A DNA stretch of 64,000 nt from Tubulanus polymorphus (GCF_964204645.1 NC_134036.1:8106704-8170703); one strand, 5' to 3'; counted from the first letter of the stretch, positions 23,485 to 33,621 are shown. Translations and numbers: made by a program. The notes: a model not told the origin generated them from the sequence alone.

Positions 23485-24423
23485 ATGTTCACTAAATTCT
23501 TGTTCCTCGCCTTGATCTTGTTTATTGTCATCGGAGCTATTGAAGGTATATAACCTACTTATTATTAGAGAGAAGTTTTGTGTACTCGGACGTAGTAATA
23601 GTATTACATGTCAGTTCATATATTTGAGTTGACCATGTTAGCTTATTGGAAGTCGTTGATTATCAATTATGTAGTAATGGCATTCCTCATTAATTCCGAT
23701 TATACTTGCATTGATTGAAAACGGTGAATTTTCTAAGTTTTGATGACACCGCCGTTTTTTATCCCATCAGGGTGTGGGAACTATCTCGGATGTTATAAGG
23801 ACGGCCCTCAAAGAGATTTGACTAGTCGTGCAGCCGATACAAAGAAAAGAACAATCCAATCATGCGTGCAAACATGTAAGGATAAAGGTAATGACAATTC
23901 TACTTGTGTATTAGACCAAAAGACTATGAGAGGTAAAATGACGAGATTTTGAATTTGACAAGTTCGCCATGGATCACAGCCTTAAGCTCTGCAATGAACC
24001 ACAAATTGAACAAAAGTCATTTATGATTCGTGTCTTTCTTGAAATGCGGCGACACAGACAATAGCAACTACTATTTTCAACTATATCTACAATAAAAACT
24101 TCGAGAGGAGGAACGCGTTAACAAAGTTTCCCCAGAATGTGCTTCATAACAGTGTTAAAGTAATAACTACAAATAGACTTTTCACGAACCTTTAGACCCT
24201 CACACCTTTGTTTTTCCGATGAATAATCGTCAAATTTACCTTTTTTTCAGGATATAAATTCGCTGGACTTCAGGCTGGTTGGCAATGTTTCTGTGGTAAT
24301 CGTGTCGGCAAGTATGGACCAGCACCAGAATCTCAATGTAACATGAAATGTTTAGCAAACCCAAATGAAACATGTGGAGGCGACTATTGGAAGAATTCCG
24401 TATACGTTACTTCAATCATGTAA
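23485..24423 (+). CDS. Small secreted single-WSC-domain protein (3 exons)
   Basis: The exons are 23,485-23,545, 23,771-23,887 and 24,251-24,423, with phase-1 junctions and GT/AG borders (acceptors ATCCCATCAG and TTTTTTTCAG). Exon 1 encodes a signal peptide ([20 protein letters not shown]). Exons 2 and 3 form one WSC domain: [10 protein letters not shown] at the start, two spaced cysteines in [21 protein letters not shown], and [15 protein letters not shown] near the end. WSC domains bind carbohydrate and occur in secreted or surface proteins; the ligand here is unknown. The mature protein is about 95 residues with no membrane anchor, so it is probably secreted. A TTTCACTTTCAG just before the ATG suggests a 5'-UTR intron. 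All frames are open, so it is probably a live host gene. Confidence 0.85.
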
Positions 24424-24461
24424 ATATAAGATGAATTCGATGTTCGTCGATTTAGAACCTC

Positions 24462-24467
24462 AATAAA
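24462..24467 (+). terminator. Poly(A) signal of the WSC gene
   Basis: AATAAA lies 38 bases after the stop codon of the WSC gene, at the usual place for a short 3' UTR. Confidence 0.65.
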
Positions 24468-24589
24468 AATTGATTAAAAATGCATGTATTATGTTTTCTT
24501 TAATCAACTTCAATTGATGTCAGAGACGGAGATGAGTCCGTTGTGCTGGATCTAAACAGGGCTACCCAATCACCGATAAAACAGTAATC

Positions 24590-24770
24590 CAGCAGCAGAT
24601 GAACCAGTAATTTCCGTTTAGAAATCCGTTTTATATCAGGCCGTTTTGTAATCATAATCCGATAGTCAAAAAATCTGAAAAACGGATTTTATCCGTTAAA
24701 AAAAATGCAACGGAAAATCTGTTGAATTACAGATTTCTTAACGGAATTTTCTGGTTCATCTGCTGTCGGT
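24590..24770. mobile_element. Fold-back MITE-like element
   Basis: The ends CAGCAGATGAACCAG and CTGGTTCATCTGCTG are inverted copies. The inner parts continue pairing (TTTCCGTTTAGAAATC against GATTTCTTAACGGAA) and the centre is rich in TCCGTT/AACGGA. It is about 175 bp, without coding capacity. The structure fits a MITE; the target duplication is not clear. Confidence 0.6.
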
Positions 24771-25623
24771 TTTTTTAAATGTTTTCATCCGATGTGTCCA
24801 TGACTTTTCCGTACTAAGCGAGCAAAAATCCATTGAACAGACAGAATATAATTCAATAATACAGGTTTTAATACGATCTAAAAATGGTACAAAATTTTGA
24901 CTGACTTTAAGTATATGTAATAACAAAACCGTTGCAAAATGCGTGATCTATCTAGCATCGCTTTTACACATTTACTGTAATGATTAAAGAAAATAACTAA
25001 ATATCCCTTTCTGTAAGAATGGCTACGATGATGTTCCTTGAGTGGTGATTTGAATTAACATACGTACATACAGAAAAATCCTAACAAATTAACATAAAAG
25101 AGTATTCAATTAAAACTTATCAACTCTTGACTCACTTAAAAAAATTCACTTTCCTAAAAGCCTGTTACATTATTTCAAGGAATTACTGCACTTGTGAATG
25201 TGATTCTAATAATATGTGTACTAGAACAATTGGTCCACGTACGATTAAGCTACTGACGTAAAAAACAACCGAAAAAGCGTCTCAATTGATCGTTTCTACA
25301 AAATTATACCCTCAAAACGATAATGACTTGAAAACGTACATTACTCGTGATAAAATTCCATTCTTAACACAGAGTAACATGAGACACATCTACATAGTCT
25401 AATGTAAAACTAGTAAGATATGCATATGCATAAGAATCGGTAAAGGCTGAATTATTTCATACAATTTCTATATATGCATCCGGATTTTGGATGTACTGGT
25501 GCAATATGTTGCCAAAAATAAAATCTGATCACCATTCTTTTTAATTCACATGAATTAAAAAGATTTTTAGTACAACGAAAGTCTTCTATAACCTTCATTT
25601 GCTTTGCAGCACATTTTCCCCTA

Positions 25624-26036
25624 TTATCTGTTGATCTCTTTTTCTGCTGGTGTAGTTTTCTCTTTGAACGCAAAGAGTGAGGGAACAGCGTCTGGTATCA
25701 AGATTTTCCTTTCCCCTGAAATTGAAATTTGGACAACACGTTTAAAGATAAAAGCCTTTAAAACTTAAAAAGAGCTTAGTGGTAGATTTTCAGCATATAC
25801 TTTTCTCATGCAAATTTAAACTAACCTTAAAGTTCAGTTTCTCTGTGATCATCCGATTTAAAGTGCTTGTGACAAACAAAGCTACGTTGACCAGGCGACC
25901 ATAACTTTCTTTTGTCAGTATTATCGGCTCTTTTTATTGCTACACACCATTCCTTACACAGGTTTTTCTTGGTAGGGAACTTATGTCCCCCTTTGTTATT
26001 GCGACCAACCACAACACAATAGGCCTAGTCATACAT
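25624..26036 (-). pseudogene. THAP-domain pseudogene
   Basis: Two exons can be read. Exon 1 (26,036-25,826) gives YCVVVGRNN, GHKFPTKKNLCKEW, LWSPGQRSFVCHKHFKSDD. Exon 2 (25,715-25,624) gives ILIPDAVPSLFAF, the usual tail just after a THAP finger. The intron has GTTAGT and CAG borders and the phase fits. Disabling features are TAG at 26,025-26,027 just after the first ATG, TAA at 25,827-25,829 inside the domain, and Arg in place of the second zinc-binding Cys (GR instead of GC). THAP domains are DNA-binding C2CH fingers, many of them derived from P-element transposases. Confidence 0.75.
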
Positions 26037-26400
26037 TGTGAAATCTCCGATAATAGCACGAATAACAACATTTGACTTGGATTTTACTTCCGGGTTGTCT
26101 CGCAAATCTCGCAAAAATGGCTCGTGAGAATGGTGCTGAATTTAACCCGGAAATGAATTCAAAGTATAACCGAAATACCTTATGTTCTATTGCATTTGCA
26201 ATTAAAATCTCTCGCTTCAAGTTTTTAGTCAGCGATATTTTACTTATCATACATCGGCACGCATAATCCTTTAAATATGATATCCTGACAATGTGATGAA
26301 TTCGATAAAACCTCACTTCGAATGCTAAAGATCACTAGAAATGTCAAAGAACCACCAAAAATAACAAATTCAGCGATAACGCTGGAAGCAGCTAATGCAA

Positions 26401-26428
26401 GTGATGACTGGTGCAGGGTGTCATCACT
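26401..26428. repeat. Short perfect-stem hairpin
   Basis: GTGATGAC and GTCATCAC enclose a loop of about a dozen bases, ten bases before the large palindrome begins. It may be a trace of the insertion site or chance. Confidence 0.5.
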
Positions 26429-26437
26429 TTGTTGTTG

Positions 26438-26845
26438 AGAGTAATAGGGGTAATAGGCTTTCATACCAAAGGTCGAAAGGTCGAGCTCATTAAAAAACAA
26501 ATATTAAAAGTAATTAAAAACTATAATATATTTTCATAACCGCGTGCATTTTATATTAAAACTAAATATTTATTCTAAGATATCAATAATTTAAAAAGCA
26601 TATTGTAAATAAATCAATTGGTCGCTCCGCTTCGCTCCGCTCCGCTCCGCGACCAATTGATTTATTTACAATACACAAATTCATATAATCAAATATATTC
26701 AAATAATAATAATTATTCTATTATTCAACTGAAATGCACGCGGTTATGAAAATATATTATAGTTTTAAATTACTTTTAATGTTTTGTTATTAATGAGCTC
26801 GACCATTCAACCTTTGATATGAAAGCCCATTACCCCTATTACTCT
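26438..26845. repeat. 408-bp palindrome at the left end of copy A
   Basis: The two arms, about 180-190 bp each with scattered mismatches, start AGAGTAATAGGGGTAATAGG and end with the reverse complement CCATTACCCCTATTACTCT. Inner landmarks are AAAGGTCGAAAGGTCGAGCTC, ATATATTTTCATAACCGCG and GGTCGC..GCGACC around a CGCTC-rich centre near 26,640. The first viral gene begins 79 bases to the right. Its outer end is shared with the palindrome beside copy C, which suggests a viral terminus (inverted terminal sequence in head-to-head form), but a fold-back transposon landing there is not excluded. Confidence 0.8.
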
Positions 26846-26923
26846 TAAAATATTCATATAAATGAATAACATTTAAATCATTGAACTTCTAAAATCAATT
26901 TTAATAAAAAATTTAGTATTAAA

Positions 26924-29900
26924 ATGGAAGCAAATAAGTACTACTGTCCAACATGTAATATCAATGTAGATAAATCCCAAAAAGCAAGACACAATAAAAC
27001 TAAAACACATTTAGAGAATATATTGAAACTAGAATATAAAGATGATATATTAGAAACTAAATTAGAAGAATTAAAGAATGAAAAAGAAACATACAAATGT
27101 GATACATGTAATCAATCATTCAGTGATAAAAGATATTATAATGAACATTTAAAATCTAAAAGTCATATTAGAAATAAGAATAATGATATTTTAGGTGAAG
27201 ATTATTTTGATAATGATAACGATAAGAAACAGAAGACAATTAAAAGCATAAAAAATAAATTTACAATAAAAGACCATACATGGAAGATGTAAGAAATTAT
27301 ATTAATTCATTAGATAATAAAAAAGATATAGAGATAACCGAAGCATTTAAAAGTGATATTGGTCCAGCAGCTATCGAGTTTAAATTTCATAAAGGAAAAA
27401 CATTAGAAGAAAATAAAAAACATTTAGAAAATATGAAAAATATTATAAAAATAATTACAGATGTTGAATATCCTAAAATAAGTATATCAGTTAAAGTAAA
27501 GTTTAAAAAATCTGAAGATAAACCAATATATAATATAAATTCTCATTCACAACATATTATTTCAAAACAACATATAGATGATAAATTAGATAAATGTTAT
27601 AATGAAGTAAAAACTAAAATAGAAGAGAACTATTTTGAAGGATCTGGTTTAATATTTGATGAGATAATATTTATGACTACATGTTTATAACACAAAATAT
27701 AATAAGTTAACTAAATCAAAACCAATTGATGAAAATAATTTATCATATTTTAAAGAACCTGATATTGAAGCGTCAAGTTATATTAAACTACCATTTAAAA
27801 CTAATGCTGTAATAAATGTACAAAATTTTGATAATAAATGTTTTCTATGGGCTATAATAAGTTGTTTACATCCAACAGAAGATATTACACATAGTTTTAG
27901 ATTAACTCATTATAAACCATTTGAAAATAACTATAAGATAGATAAGTATCCTGTTAGAATTAAAAACATCCCAAAAATAGAAAGAGATAATAATATAAAG
28001 ATAAATGTATTTGATTTAATCAAATTACCAAATACAAAAGGTAACAATATAAAACATTATACATTAGAACCTTTATATCTATCAAAAGATTATGATTCAA
28101 ACGATGTTATAGATATATTATATTATGAGAATCATTATATGTGGATTAAACAAATAGATTTATTTTTTAGAACAGAAAGTGATCACCATAATAAAATATA
28201 TCTATGTAGAAAATGTTTACATAAATTCAGTAATGAAAGTACATTATTAAATCATAAACAATTATGTGAAAATCATGATTATTGTAAATTAGTTTTACCA
28301 AATGAAAAGGATAAAATATTAGAATTCAAAAAATATGATTACAAAAATAAAGTACCATTTGTAATATATGGAGATTTTGAATCATTAAATAAAGAATTAA
28401 CTGATCAAGATAGAAAAGAAATATATTATAAAAGAAAGAAATTAAATTCTAATGAAAATGATTTTTCAGATGAACCACCAAAAACAAATACTATTAAAAA
28501 GATTCATCAATCAGCTGCAGCTTTCGGGTTATATATTAAATCTGATTATCCAGAACTAATTGAAAGTGAATATTATCATTACAGAAATGAAAATGTTATC
28601 AATCATTTTTGTGACTTATTAATTGAATATGAAATAAGATTTAGTAAATTATTGAATACAAATATAGAAATTATAATGACAGAAAAAGATAAAGAAGAAT
28701 TTGTGTTTGCAGGTAAATGTTATTATTGTGAAAAGATATTTAATTATAAAGATAAAAAAGTAAGAGACCATGATCATTTGAATGGAAAGTTTAGAGGCGC
28801 TGCACATGAGAATTGTAACTTACAAGCTAAGAAAATTAACTTTGTACCAGTTATATTTCATAATCTATCTGGATATGATGCACATTTATTTATCAAACAG
28901 TTATGCCATAAAATAGAAGAAATTAATAATGGAATAGAAAGATTAAATTCAAATAGATCAAAAGATAAAATACCAACTTATAAATTTAGAATGTTAGCTA
29001 AAACATCTGAGAATTATATATCATTCCAATTTGGTTGCCTAAGATTTATAGATTCATATAGATTTTTAAATAGTTCATTAGATAACTTATCAAAATCATT
29101 AGTTGATGATGAATTAAGAATATTAAAGCAACACTACCCAAATAATGATGATTTTCAATTAATGAGATATAAAGGAGCAATTCCATATTCATTTTATAAA
29201 TCACATAATGATTTTAAAATAACTGAATTATTGAAAGAACAATTCTATGATGAATTAAAAAATGAATATGTTAAAGATGAAGTCTATAATAGAACATTGA
29301 ATATTTGGAATCATTTCAAAATAGAAAATCATGGGCAATTAGTAGATTTATATTTAAAATCAGATGTATTATTATTAACCGATATATTCGAAAGGTTTAG
29401 AGATGTAAACCTAAAATATTTCAATATTGATCCTTGTCATTGTTATTCATCACCAGGATTAACATGGGATTGTGGATTAAAATTTACAGATATAAAAATG
29501 GATTTGTTAACAAATATAGATCAATTATTATTATTTGAAAAATCTATAAGAGGAGGTGTTTCAGGTGTATTAGGTGATAGATATTTCAATGTAAATGATA
29601 ACCCTGGATATAAGTTATTATATATAGATGCAAATAATCTATATGGTTGGGCAATGATGGAAACTCAACCTTATGGAGTATTTGAAATAACAGAAGTTTT
29701 ACAAAATGAAAATAATGATAAATTTGATTGGAAGAAAAGAATTCTAGATATTGCAGATGATTCAGATACTGGTTACTTCTTTGTTGTAGATTTAGAATAT
29801 CCTGAACATATTAAATTTAAATCTAGAAATCTAGCTTACTGTCCCGAACATAAAACTGTAACTCATGAAGAATTATCATATTATCAAAAAAGAATTAAAC

Positions 29901-30961
29901 CCGAAAATCATATTCATACAGAAAAGTTAATGGTAACTCAAGAAGATAAATATAATTATGTAGTACATTATAGAATGTTAAAGTTTTATTTGAATCAAGG
30001 AATGATTCTAAAAAAAGTACATAGATATATTTCATTTAGTCAATGTAAGTGGTTAGAAAAATATATAGATTTTAACACAAAACAGAGAACTAAAGCTAAA
30101 ACTGATTTTGAGAAAGATTTCTTCAAGTTAATGAATAATGCATTCTATGGAAAAACTTGTGAAAATATTAGAAATAGAAATGATATTGAGTTAGTTAGTA
30201 ATGGTAAAAGAATTAGACATTTACAATCGTATCCTAAGTTCATTGGTAACAGAATATTTGATGAAAATTTAGCTGCAGTTAAAATGAGAAGAACATCAAT
30301 GAAATTTAATAAACCAATTTATGTTGGTGCTACAGTTTTAGAATTATCAAAATTACTAATGTATGAATTCTATTATAATGTATTACAACCACTTTTTGGA
30401 GAAAAACATATAGAAATATTATATTTTGATACCGATTCTTACATATTAAAGATAAAAACTGATAACATAACTGATGATTTAAAAACATTAAAACATCATT
30501 TTGATTTTAGTAACTATCCTAAACATCATGAATTGTTTAGCAATGATGATAAAAAAGTTCCCGGTAAATTCAAAGATGAATTAGGTGGTGAAGAAATGAT
30601 TGAATTTATTGGTATTAGATCTAAAATGTATTCATATAAAACTAAAGAACATGAAGCTAAAAAGTTAAAAGGAATAACCAAAAGTGTAGTAGAAAAGAAT
30701 ATTCATTTCAAAGATTACATCAATTGTATATTCAATGAAGAAGTTAGCAAACATAAGATGAGATGTTTAAGATCTGAAGATCATGAAATGTTTATTGAAG
30801 AAATTGAAAAGATAAGTCCAAACCCATTTGATGATAAAAGATATATTTTAGATGATGGAATTCATACAGTTGCTTATGGTTGCAATTTAGATGAATACTT
30901 AAAATTTAAAAGAGAAGAAACAAAAGAGAACGAGATAATGAAAAGAATTCTAACGTGTTAA
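26924..30961 (+). pseudogene. polB: Protein-primed family-B DNA polymerase (frameshifted)
   Basis: Three overlapping frames cover one gene: 26,924-27,292, 27,280-27,690 and 27,689-30,961. The first and last are in the same frame, so the middle part is displaced by two compensating one-base changes. Part 1 has two U1/matrin-type zinc fingers (CPTCN..HNKTKTH, CDTCN..HLKSKSH). The main part shows exonuclease motifs (YGDFES; HNLSGYDAH; YLKSDVLLL), an endonuclease-VII-like zinc/HNH segment (CYYCEKIF, VRDHDHLNGKFRG, AHENCN) and polymerase motifs DANNLYGWAM, NNAFYGKT and FDTDSY. The enzyme replicates the element's DNA from a protein primer. It starts at TTAAAATG, unlike the structural genes. The total length is about 1,345 codons. 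Confidence 0.9.
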
Positions 30962-30990
30962 TCAAATTTTAATAAAAATATGTTATTAAA

Positions 30991-31344
30991 ATGGAGAGTA
31001 AACAAGCACACAGTGAGAACAACAAATTATTTCTAGATAGAATAAAAGATACTACAAATGTAAAATCTGTAGATTATAAATTCAAAAAGTTAACAGAATT
31101 AACAATCCATAAGAAATATCTAATTACAAATATTGATACAGTTACTAATAACTATGGAGATAAATTAGTTATACACTTAGAATATGAAGGATTAAAAGGA
31201 AATACATATAAATTCAGAACATATTTACCGGATAGATTTCATAGATTATCAAGTGAAGATTTAGAAGAATTATGTTCTGGTGATTTCTATTTCGTATACA
31301 AAGGTAAGAATGAAAAAGGTCACCATGAAATAGATTTCGAATGA
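30991..31344 (+). CDS. 117-aa possible OB-fold viral protein
   Basis: An intact frame starting at TTAAAATG 29 bases after the polymerase stop, so probably expressed with it. The middle reads KKLTELTIHKKYLITNID, then YGDKLVIHLEY and YKFRTYLPDRF, which looks like the strands of an OB fold, and there are no membrane segments. I infer a single-stranded-DNA-binding accessory to replication from this pattern and from its position; no catalytic residues are visible. It is conserved in all three copies (intact in A and B). Confidence 0.6.
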   Translation: MESKQAHSENNKLFLDRIKDTTNVKSVDYKFKKLTELTIHKKYLITNIDTVTNNYGDKLVIHLEYEGLKGNTYKFRTYLPDRFHRLSSEDLEELCSGDFYFVYKGKNEKGHHEIDFE

Positions 31345-31351
31345 GAAAATA

Positions 31352-31364
31352 TGTAAAATAAATG
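31352..31364 (+). promoter_or_regulatory. Start motif GTAAAATAAATG (penton-like gene)
   Basis: TAAAATAAATG overlaps the ATG at 31,362. This member lacks the strong T-run seen before the other structural genes. Confidence 0.4.
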
Positions 31365-32120
31365 GTAGAATTAAAAGAATACAGAATATTTGTAGATTCT
31401 AGAAAACTTACAAATTATAAATCACATAATTTATTAGTACAATTAGATAGAGAATTTAAGAATTGTGTTGATTTGAAATTAGTAAATATAAGTTTATGTA
31501 ATTCTTTTTATAATATATCGAATAAAACTGTTGAACATAGAGCCTTTTTAATTCTTGATAAAAATAAAAATGAATGGGCCTATATATATTTAAAACCGGG
31601 GTTATATAATTTAGATACATTGGCACAAGAAATTAATAGAAAAGCCTGGCACAAGTCAGGTAATAATTCCGGGTTTAATATTAGATTTTTAAAAAGTGAG
31701 AGTTCTAACAAAATAAAGATAAGGTTGGCTGATATTGAAAAACATAAGTTTATGGTAAAAAGACCTATAGCTAAACTGTTAGGAATTCCTCCAGATAAAT
31801 CTTTTACAAATACTGAAGCTACACCAAACTTAATACCTTTTACACACTTTTATATTTATTGCAATTTAATCGATCCTACAAAAACATTCGAAGCAACTAA
31901 AGATATAACTTGTAATTCTGGTTTACTAAACATTTTACCATTGAAGAATGTTAAAGAATTTGGAACGCAAATAAATTATAATTTAACAGAATGTGATTTC
32001 AAACCATGCATTCCTCGTTTTAATAATTTTCGATTAGAAATTAGAAATCATAATGGATACTTAATTGATTTAAATAATTTCCCTGTAATTTATGAATTAG
32101 TTGTAAGATGTAGAGAGTAA
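31362..32120 (+). CDS. Penton-like minor capsid protein
   Basis: 252 residues, intact. The layout matches minor capsid (penton) proteins of Polintons and adintoviruses: EYRIFVDSRKL at the N-terminus, the LKLVNISLCNSFYNIS strand pair, GLYNLDTLAQEI, ILPLKNVKEFGTQINYN, and the C-terminal LEIRNHNGYLIDL followed by YELVVRC. In that family the protein is a single jelly roll that forms the capsid vertices. It lies directly upstream of the small membrane-protein genes and in the same orientation as the major capsid gene. The call rests on pattern and context, and a structure prediction would settle it. Confidence 0.7.
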   Translation: MVELKEYRIFVDSRKLTNYKSHNLLVQLDREFKNCVDLKLVNISLCNSFYNISNKTVEHRAFLILDKNKNEWAYIYLKPGLYNLDTLAQEINRKAWHKSGNNSGFNIRFLKSESSNKIKIRLADIEKHKFMVKRPIAKLLGIPPDKSFTNTEATPNLIPFTHFYIYCNLIDPTKTFEATKDITCNSGLLNILPLKNVKEFGTQINYNLTECDFKPCIPRFNNFRLEIRNHNGYLIDLNNFPVIYELVVRCRE

Positions 32121-32138
32121 TTTTTTTCACTATAAATG
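32121..32138 (+). promoter_or_regulatory. Late-promoter-like motif (113-aa gene)
   Basis: TTTTTTT, a five-base spacer and TATAAATG, with the T-run starting right after the previous stop codon and the ATG inside the motif. Confidence 0.5.
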
Positions 32139-32477
32139 AATATAACTGTTGGACCGAGTATATGTTTTGGGTTTGATTTTAAACATGGTAAAGAAATGAG
32201 AATTAAACTAAATGATGTCATTACTGATATAAAAAGTAAATCATTTAACAATGCGTCAATGATTGATAAAGAAAATTATAATATAGAAAAAGTAATTGAT
32301 TTAATTAAATCACCTTTAGAATATTATGAATTAAATGAAGATGGAATTATTGAAGATATCAAAAACATATTATCCAAAATATATGATAATCACAAAACTA
32401 GTAATGAAATAAATGTCGAATTAATCATCACTAAGATAACTAAATATTTTGATGATAGTAATTTTTTTGATAAATAA
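32136..32477 (+). CDS. 113-aa viral protein, function unknown
   Basis: Not recognised. It begins MNITVGPSICFGFDF and continues as an acidic, mostly helical protein with KVIDLIKSPLEYYELNEDG and a final YFDDSNFFDK. There are no membrane segments or catalytic motifs. It sits between penton-like and membrane-protein genes and its stop abuts the next start without spacing. It is intact here but broken in copies B and C. Confidence 0.6.
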   Translation: MNITVGPSICFGFDFKHGKEMRIKLNDVITDIKSKSFNNASMIDKENYNIEKVIDLIKSPLEYYELNEDGIIEDIKNILSKIYDNHKTSNEINVELIITKITKYFDDSNFFDK

Positions 32478-32480
32478 ATG
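32462..32480 (+). promoter_or_regulatory. Late-promoter-like motif (73-aa gene)
   Basis: TTTTTTT, GA, TAAATAAATG. The motif lies inside the last codons of the preceding gene. Confidence 0.5.
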
Positions 32481-32699
32481 AGTGATAATAAGTGGATAAT
32501 AACTGGATTATATAATGGCGCATTACTATCAGTTGGAACTGTTGGTTATTCAATGGTATTAAAAAAAGTATTCAAAATGGGAAGTGTTAATGTTGATAGA
32601 TTTGATATAAATGATATTTTAAAATTAACATTAGCTGTTACTTTTTCTAATTTAACAATTGATTATTTTGAAAAACAAAAATATATTCCTCCCATATAA
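32478..32699 (+). CDS. 73-aa membrane protein
   Basis: A short protein with two hydrophobic stretches: GALLSVGTVGYSMVL at about residues 14-28, and ILKLTLAVTFSNLTI near residues 47-61. A basic loop (KKVFK) lies between them and the tail is KYIPPI. It is nearly identical in copy B (45,221) and, split by an insertion, in copy C. Its persistence as an open frame in two copies suggests a real gene. I infer a small virion or host-membrane protein. Confidence 0.65.
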   Translation: MSDNKWIITGLYNGALLSVGTVGYSMVLKKVFKMGSVNVDRFDINDILKLTLAVTFSNLTIDYFEKQKYIPPI

Positions 32700-32706
32700 A
32701 TGCATA

Positions 32707-32726
32707 ATTTTTTTACTAAATAAATG
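32707..32726 (+). promoter_or_regulatory. Late-promoter-like motif (140-aa gene)
   Basis: TTTTTTT, AC, TAAATAAATG. An upstream ATG at 32,700 runs into the TAA of this motif after seven codons, so the ATG at 32,724 is the likely start. Confidence 0.5.
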
Positions 32727-33146
32727 GCTTCTGCAATTATAACTATTATAGGATCGGCAATTGTCAACGCTTTAGCATTTACTGGTGGTGGTTATTTATT
32801 CAAGCATATTGATAAAAATAGTTCATTAGGAGAACAAAGAAGACATAACTTAGCGTTAGAGAAATACAATAAAGCTGCAGGAGAATATAGAGAAAAGAGA
32901 CAAAACTATATGGATTACATCAATAAAGAATTATATGATCAGAAGATTTCACATAGAGATTTTCAATCAGTTGATGATGCAATGAGTTTATATAACGCAG
33001 TAACAAATAAAGAAAAATTACATCTATACAAACCTAAATTATCAGATTATTATACCCCAAGTAAAGAACAACAGAAATATGAAATAATTTGGATTTTAGG
33101 TGGAACAGTTATTGTTATATTTGTTGCTTATAAGTTTACTAATTAG
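32724..33146 (+). CDS. 140-aa protein with N- and C-terminal membrane segments
   Basis: A hydrophobic N-terminus (ASAIITIIGSAIVNALAF) is followed by GGGYLF, a long charged helical middle (EQRRHNLALEKYNKAA and EYREKRQNYMDYINKEL) and a C-terminal membrane segment (IIWILGGTVIVIFVAYKF). The frame is intact and present in all three copies. I do not recognise the family. Terminal membrane anchors with a central helix suggest a membrane-spanning virion or assembly factor. Confidence 0.65.
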   Translation: MASAIITIIGSAIVNALAFTGGGYLFKHIDKNSSLGEQRRHNLALEKYNKAAGEYREKRQNYMDYINKELYDQKISHRDFQSVDDAMSLYNAVTNKEKLHLYKPKLSDYYTPSKEQQKYEIIWILGGTVIVIFVAYKFTN

Positions 33147-33149
33147 TAA

Positions 33150-33168
33150 TTTTTATTCTAAATAAATG
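33150..33168 (+). promoter_or_regulatory. Late-promoter-like motif (two-TM gene)
   Basis: TTTTT, ATTC, TAAATAAATG, starting two bases after the previous stop codon. Confidence 0.5.
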
Positions 33169-33600
33169 GAAGATAAAGTTGATAGTATTGATATTATTCC
33201 TCATGATATAAATAAAACTAAATTAAAAACATATTTAGAAAAACAAATATTAGAATTTGAAAGTGACTTAAAGATAAAAAAGAAAAAATATTTAAAAAGT
33301 AAAATTATATATTATTTGATTATTAGTGGTTCGGTTACAATTAGTTCTGTAATAACATTTCTAGCAATATTCAGTCCATTAACACCTTTAGCTATATCAA
33401 TTGGTGTGTTAGGATTAAGTTTAAGTGTTTTAACCGGTATAAGTTCAAAATTAAATATAAAAAGTAATAAAGAAAAAATTAAAACTAATATAAAAGAAAT
33501 TAATAAATTAAAGAATACACTAGATTATTTTTAATTAGTTTAAATGGTCATATAACAGTTGAAGAACAAGATAAATTATTAAAAGAATTAATAAATTATT
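33166..33600 (+). pseudogene. Two-membrane-segment viral protein, frameshifted
   Basis: The open frame 33,166-33,534 has a charged start (IIPHDINKTKLKTYLEKQ), a basic patch (KIKKKKYLKSK) and two hydrophobic segments (IIYYLIISGSVTISSVITF and LAIFSPLTPLAISIGVLGL), then a helical tail. A one-base loss in a T-run near 33,525 creates the stop. The rest of the protein (HITVEEQDKLLKELI) is readable in the next frame to TAA at 33,600. Function unknown; a membrane protein of the virion or assembly site is inferred. Confidence 0.65.
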
Positions 33601-33602
33601 AA

Positions 33603-33621
33603 TTTTTTTATTAAATAAATG
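33603..33621 (+). promoter_or_regulatory. Late-promoter-like motif (463-codon gene)
   Basis: TTTTTTT, AT, TAAATAAATG directly after the preceding stop region. Confidence 0.5.

Noticed and set aside
26072-26266. 64-codon frame just left of the palindrome
   Set aside because: No domain and no support from neighbours; it looks like chance in host DNA.
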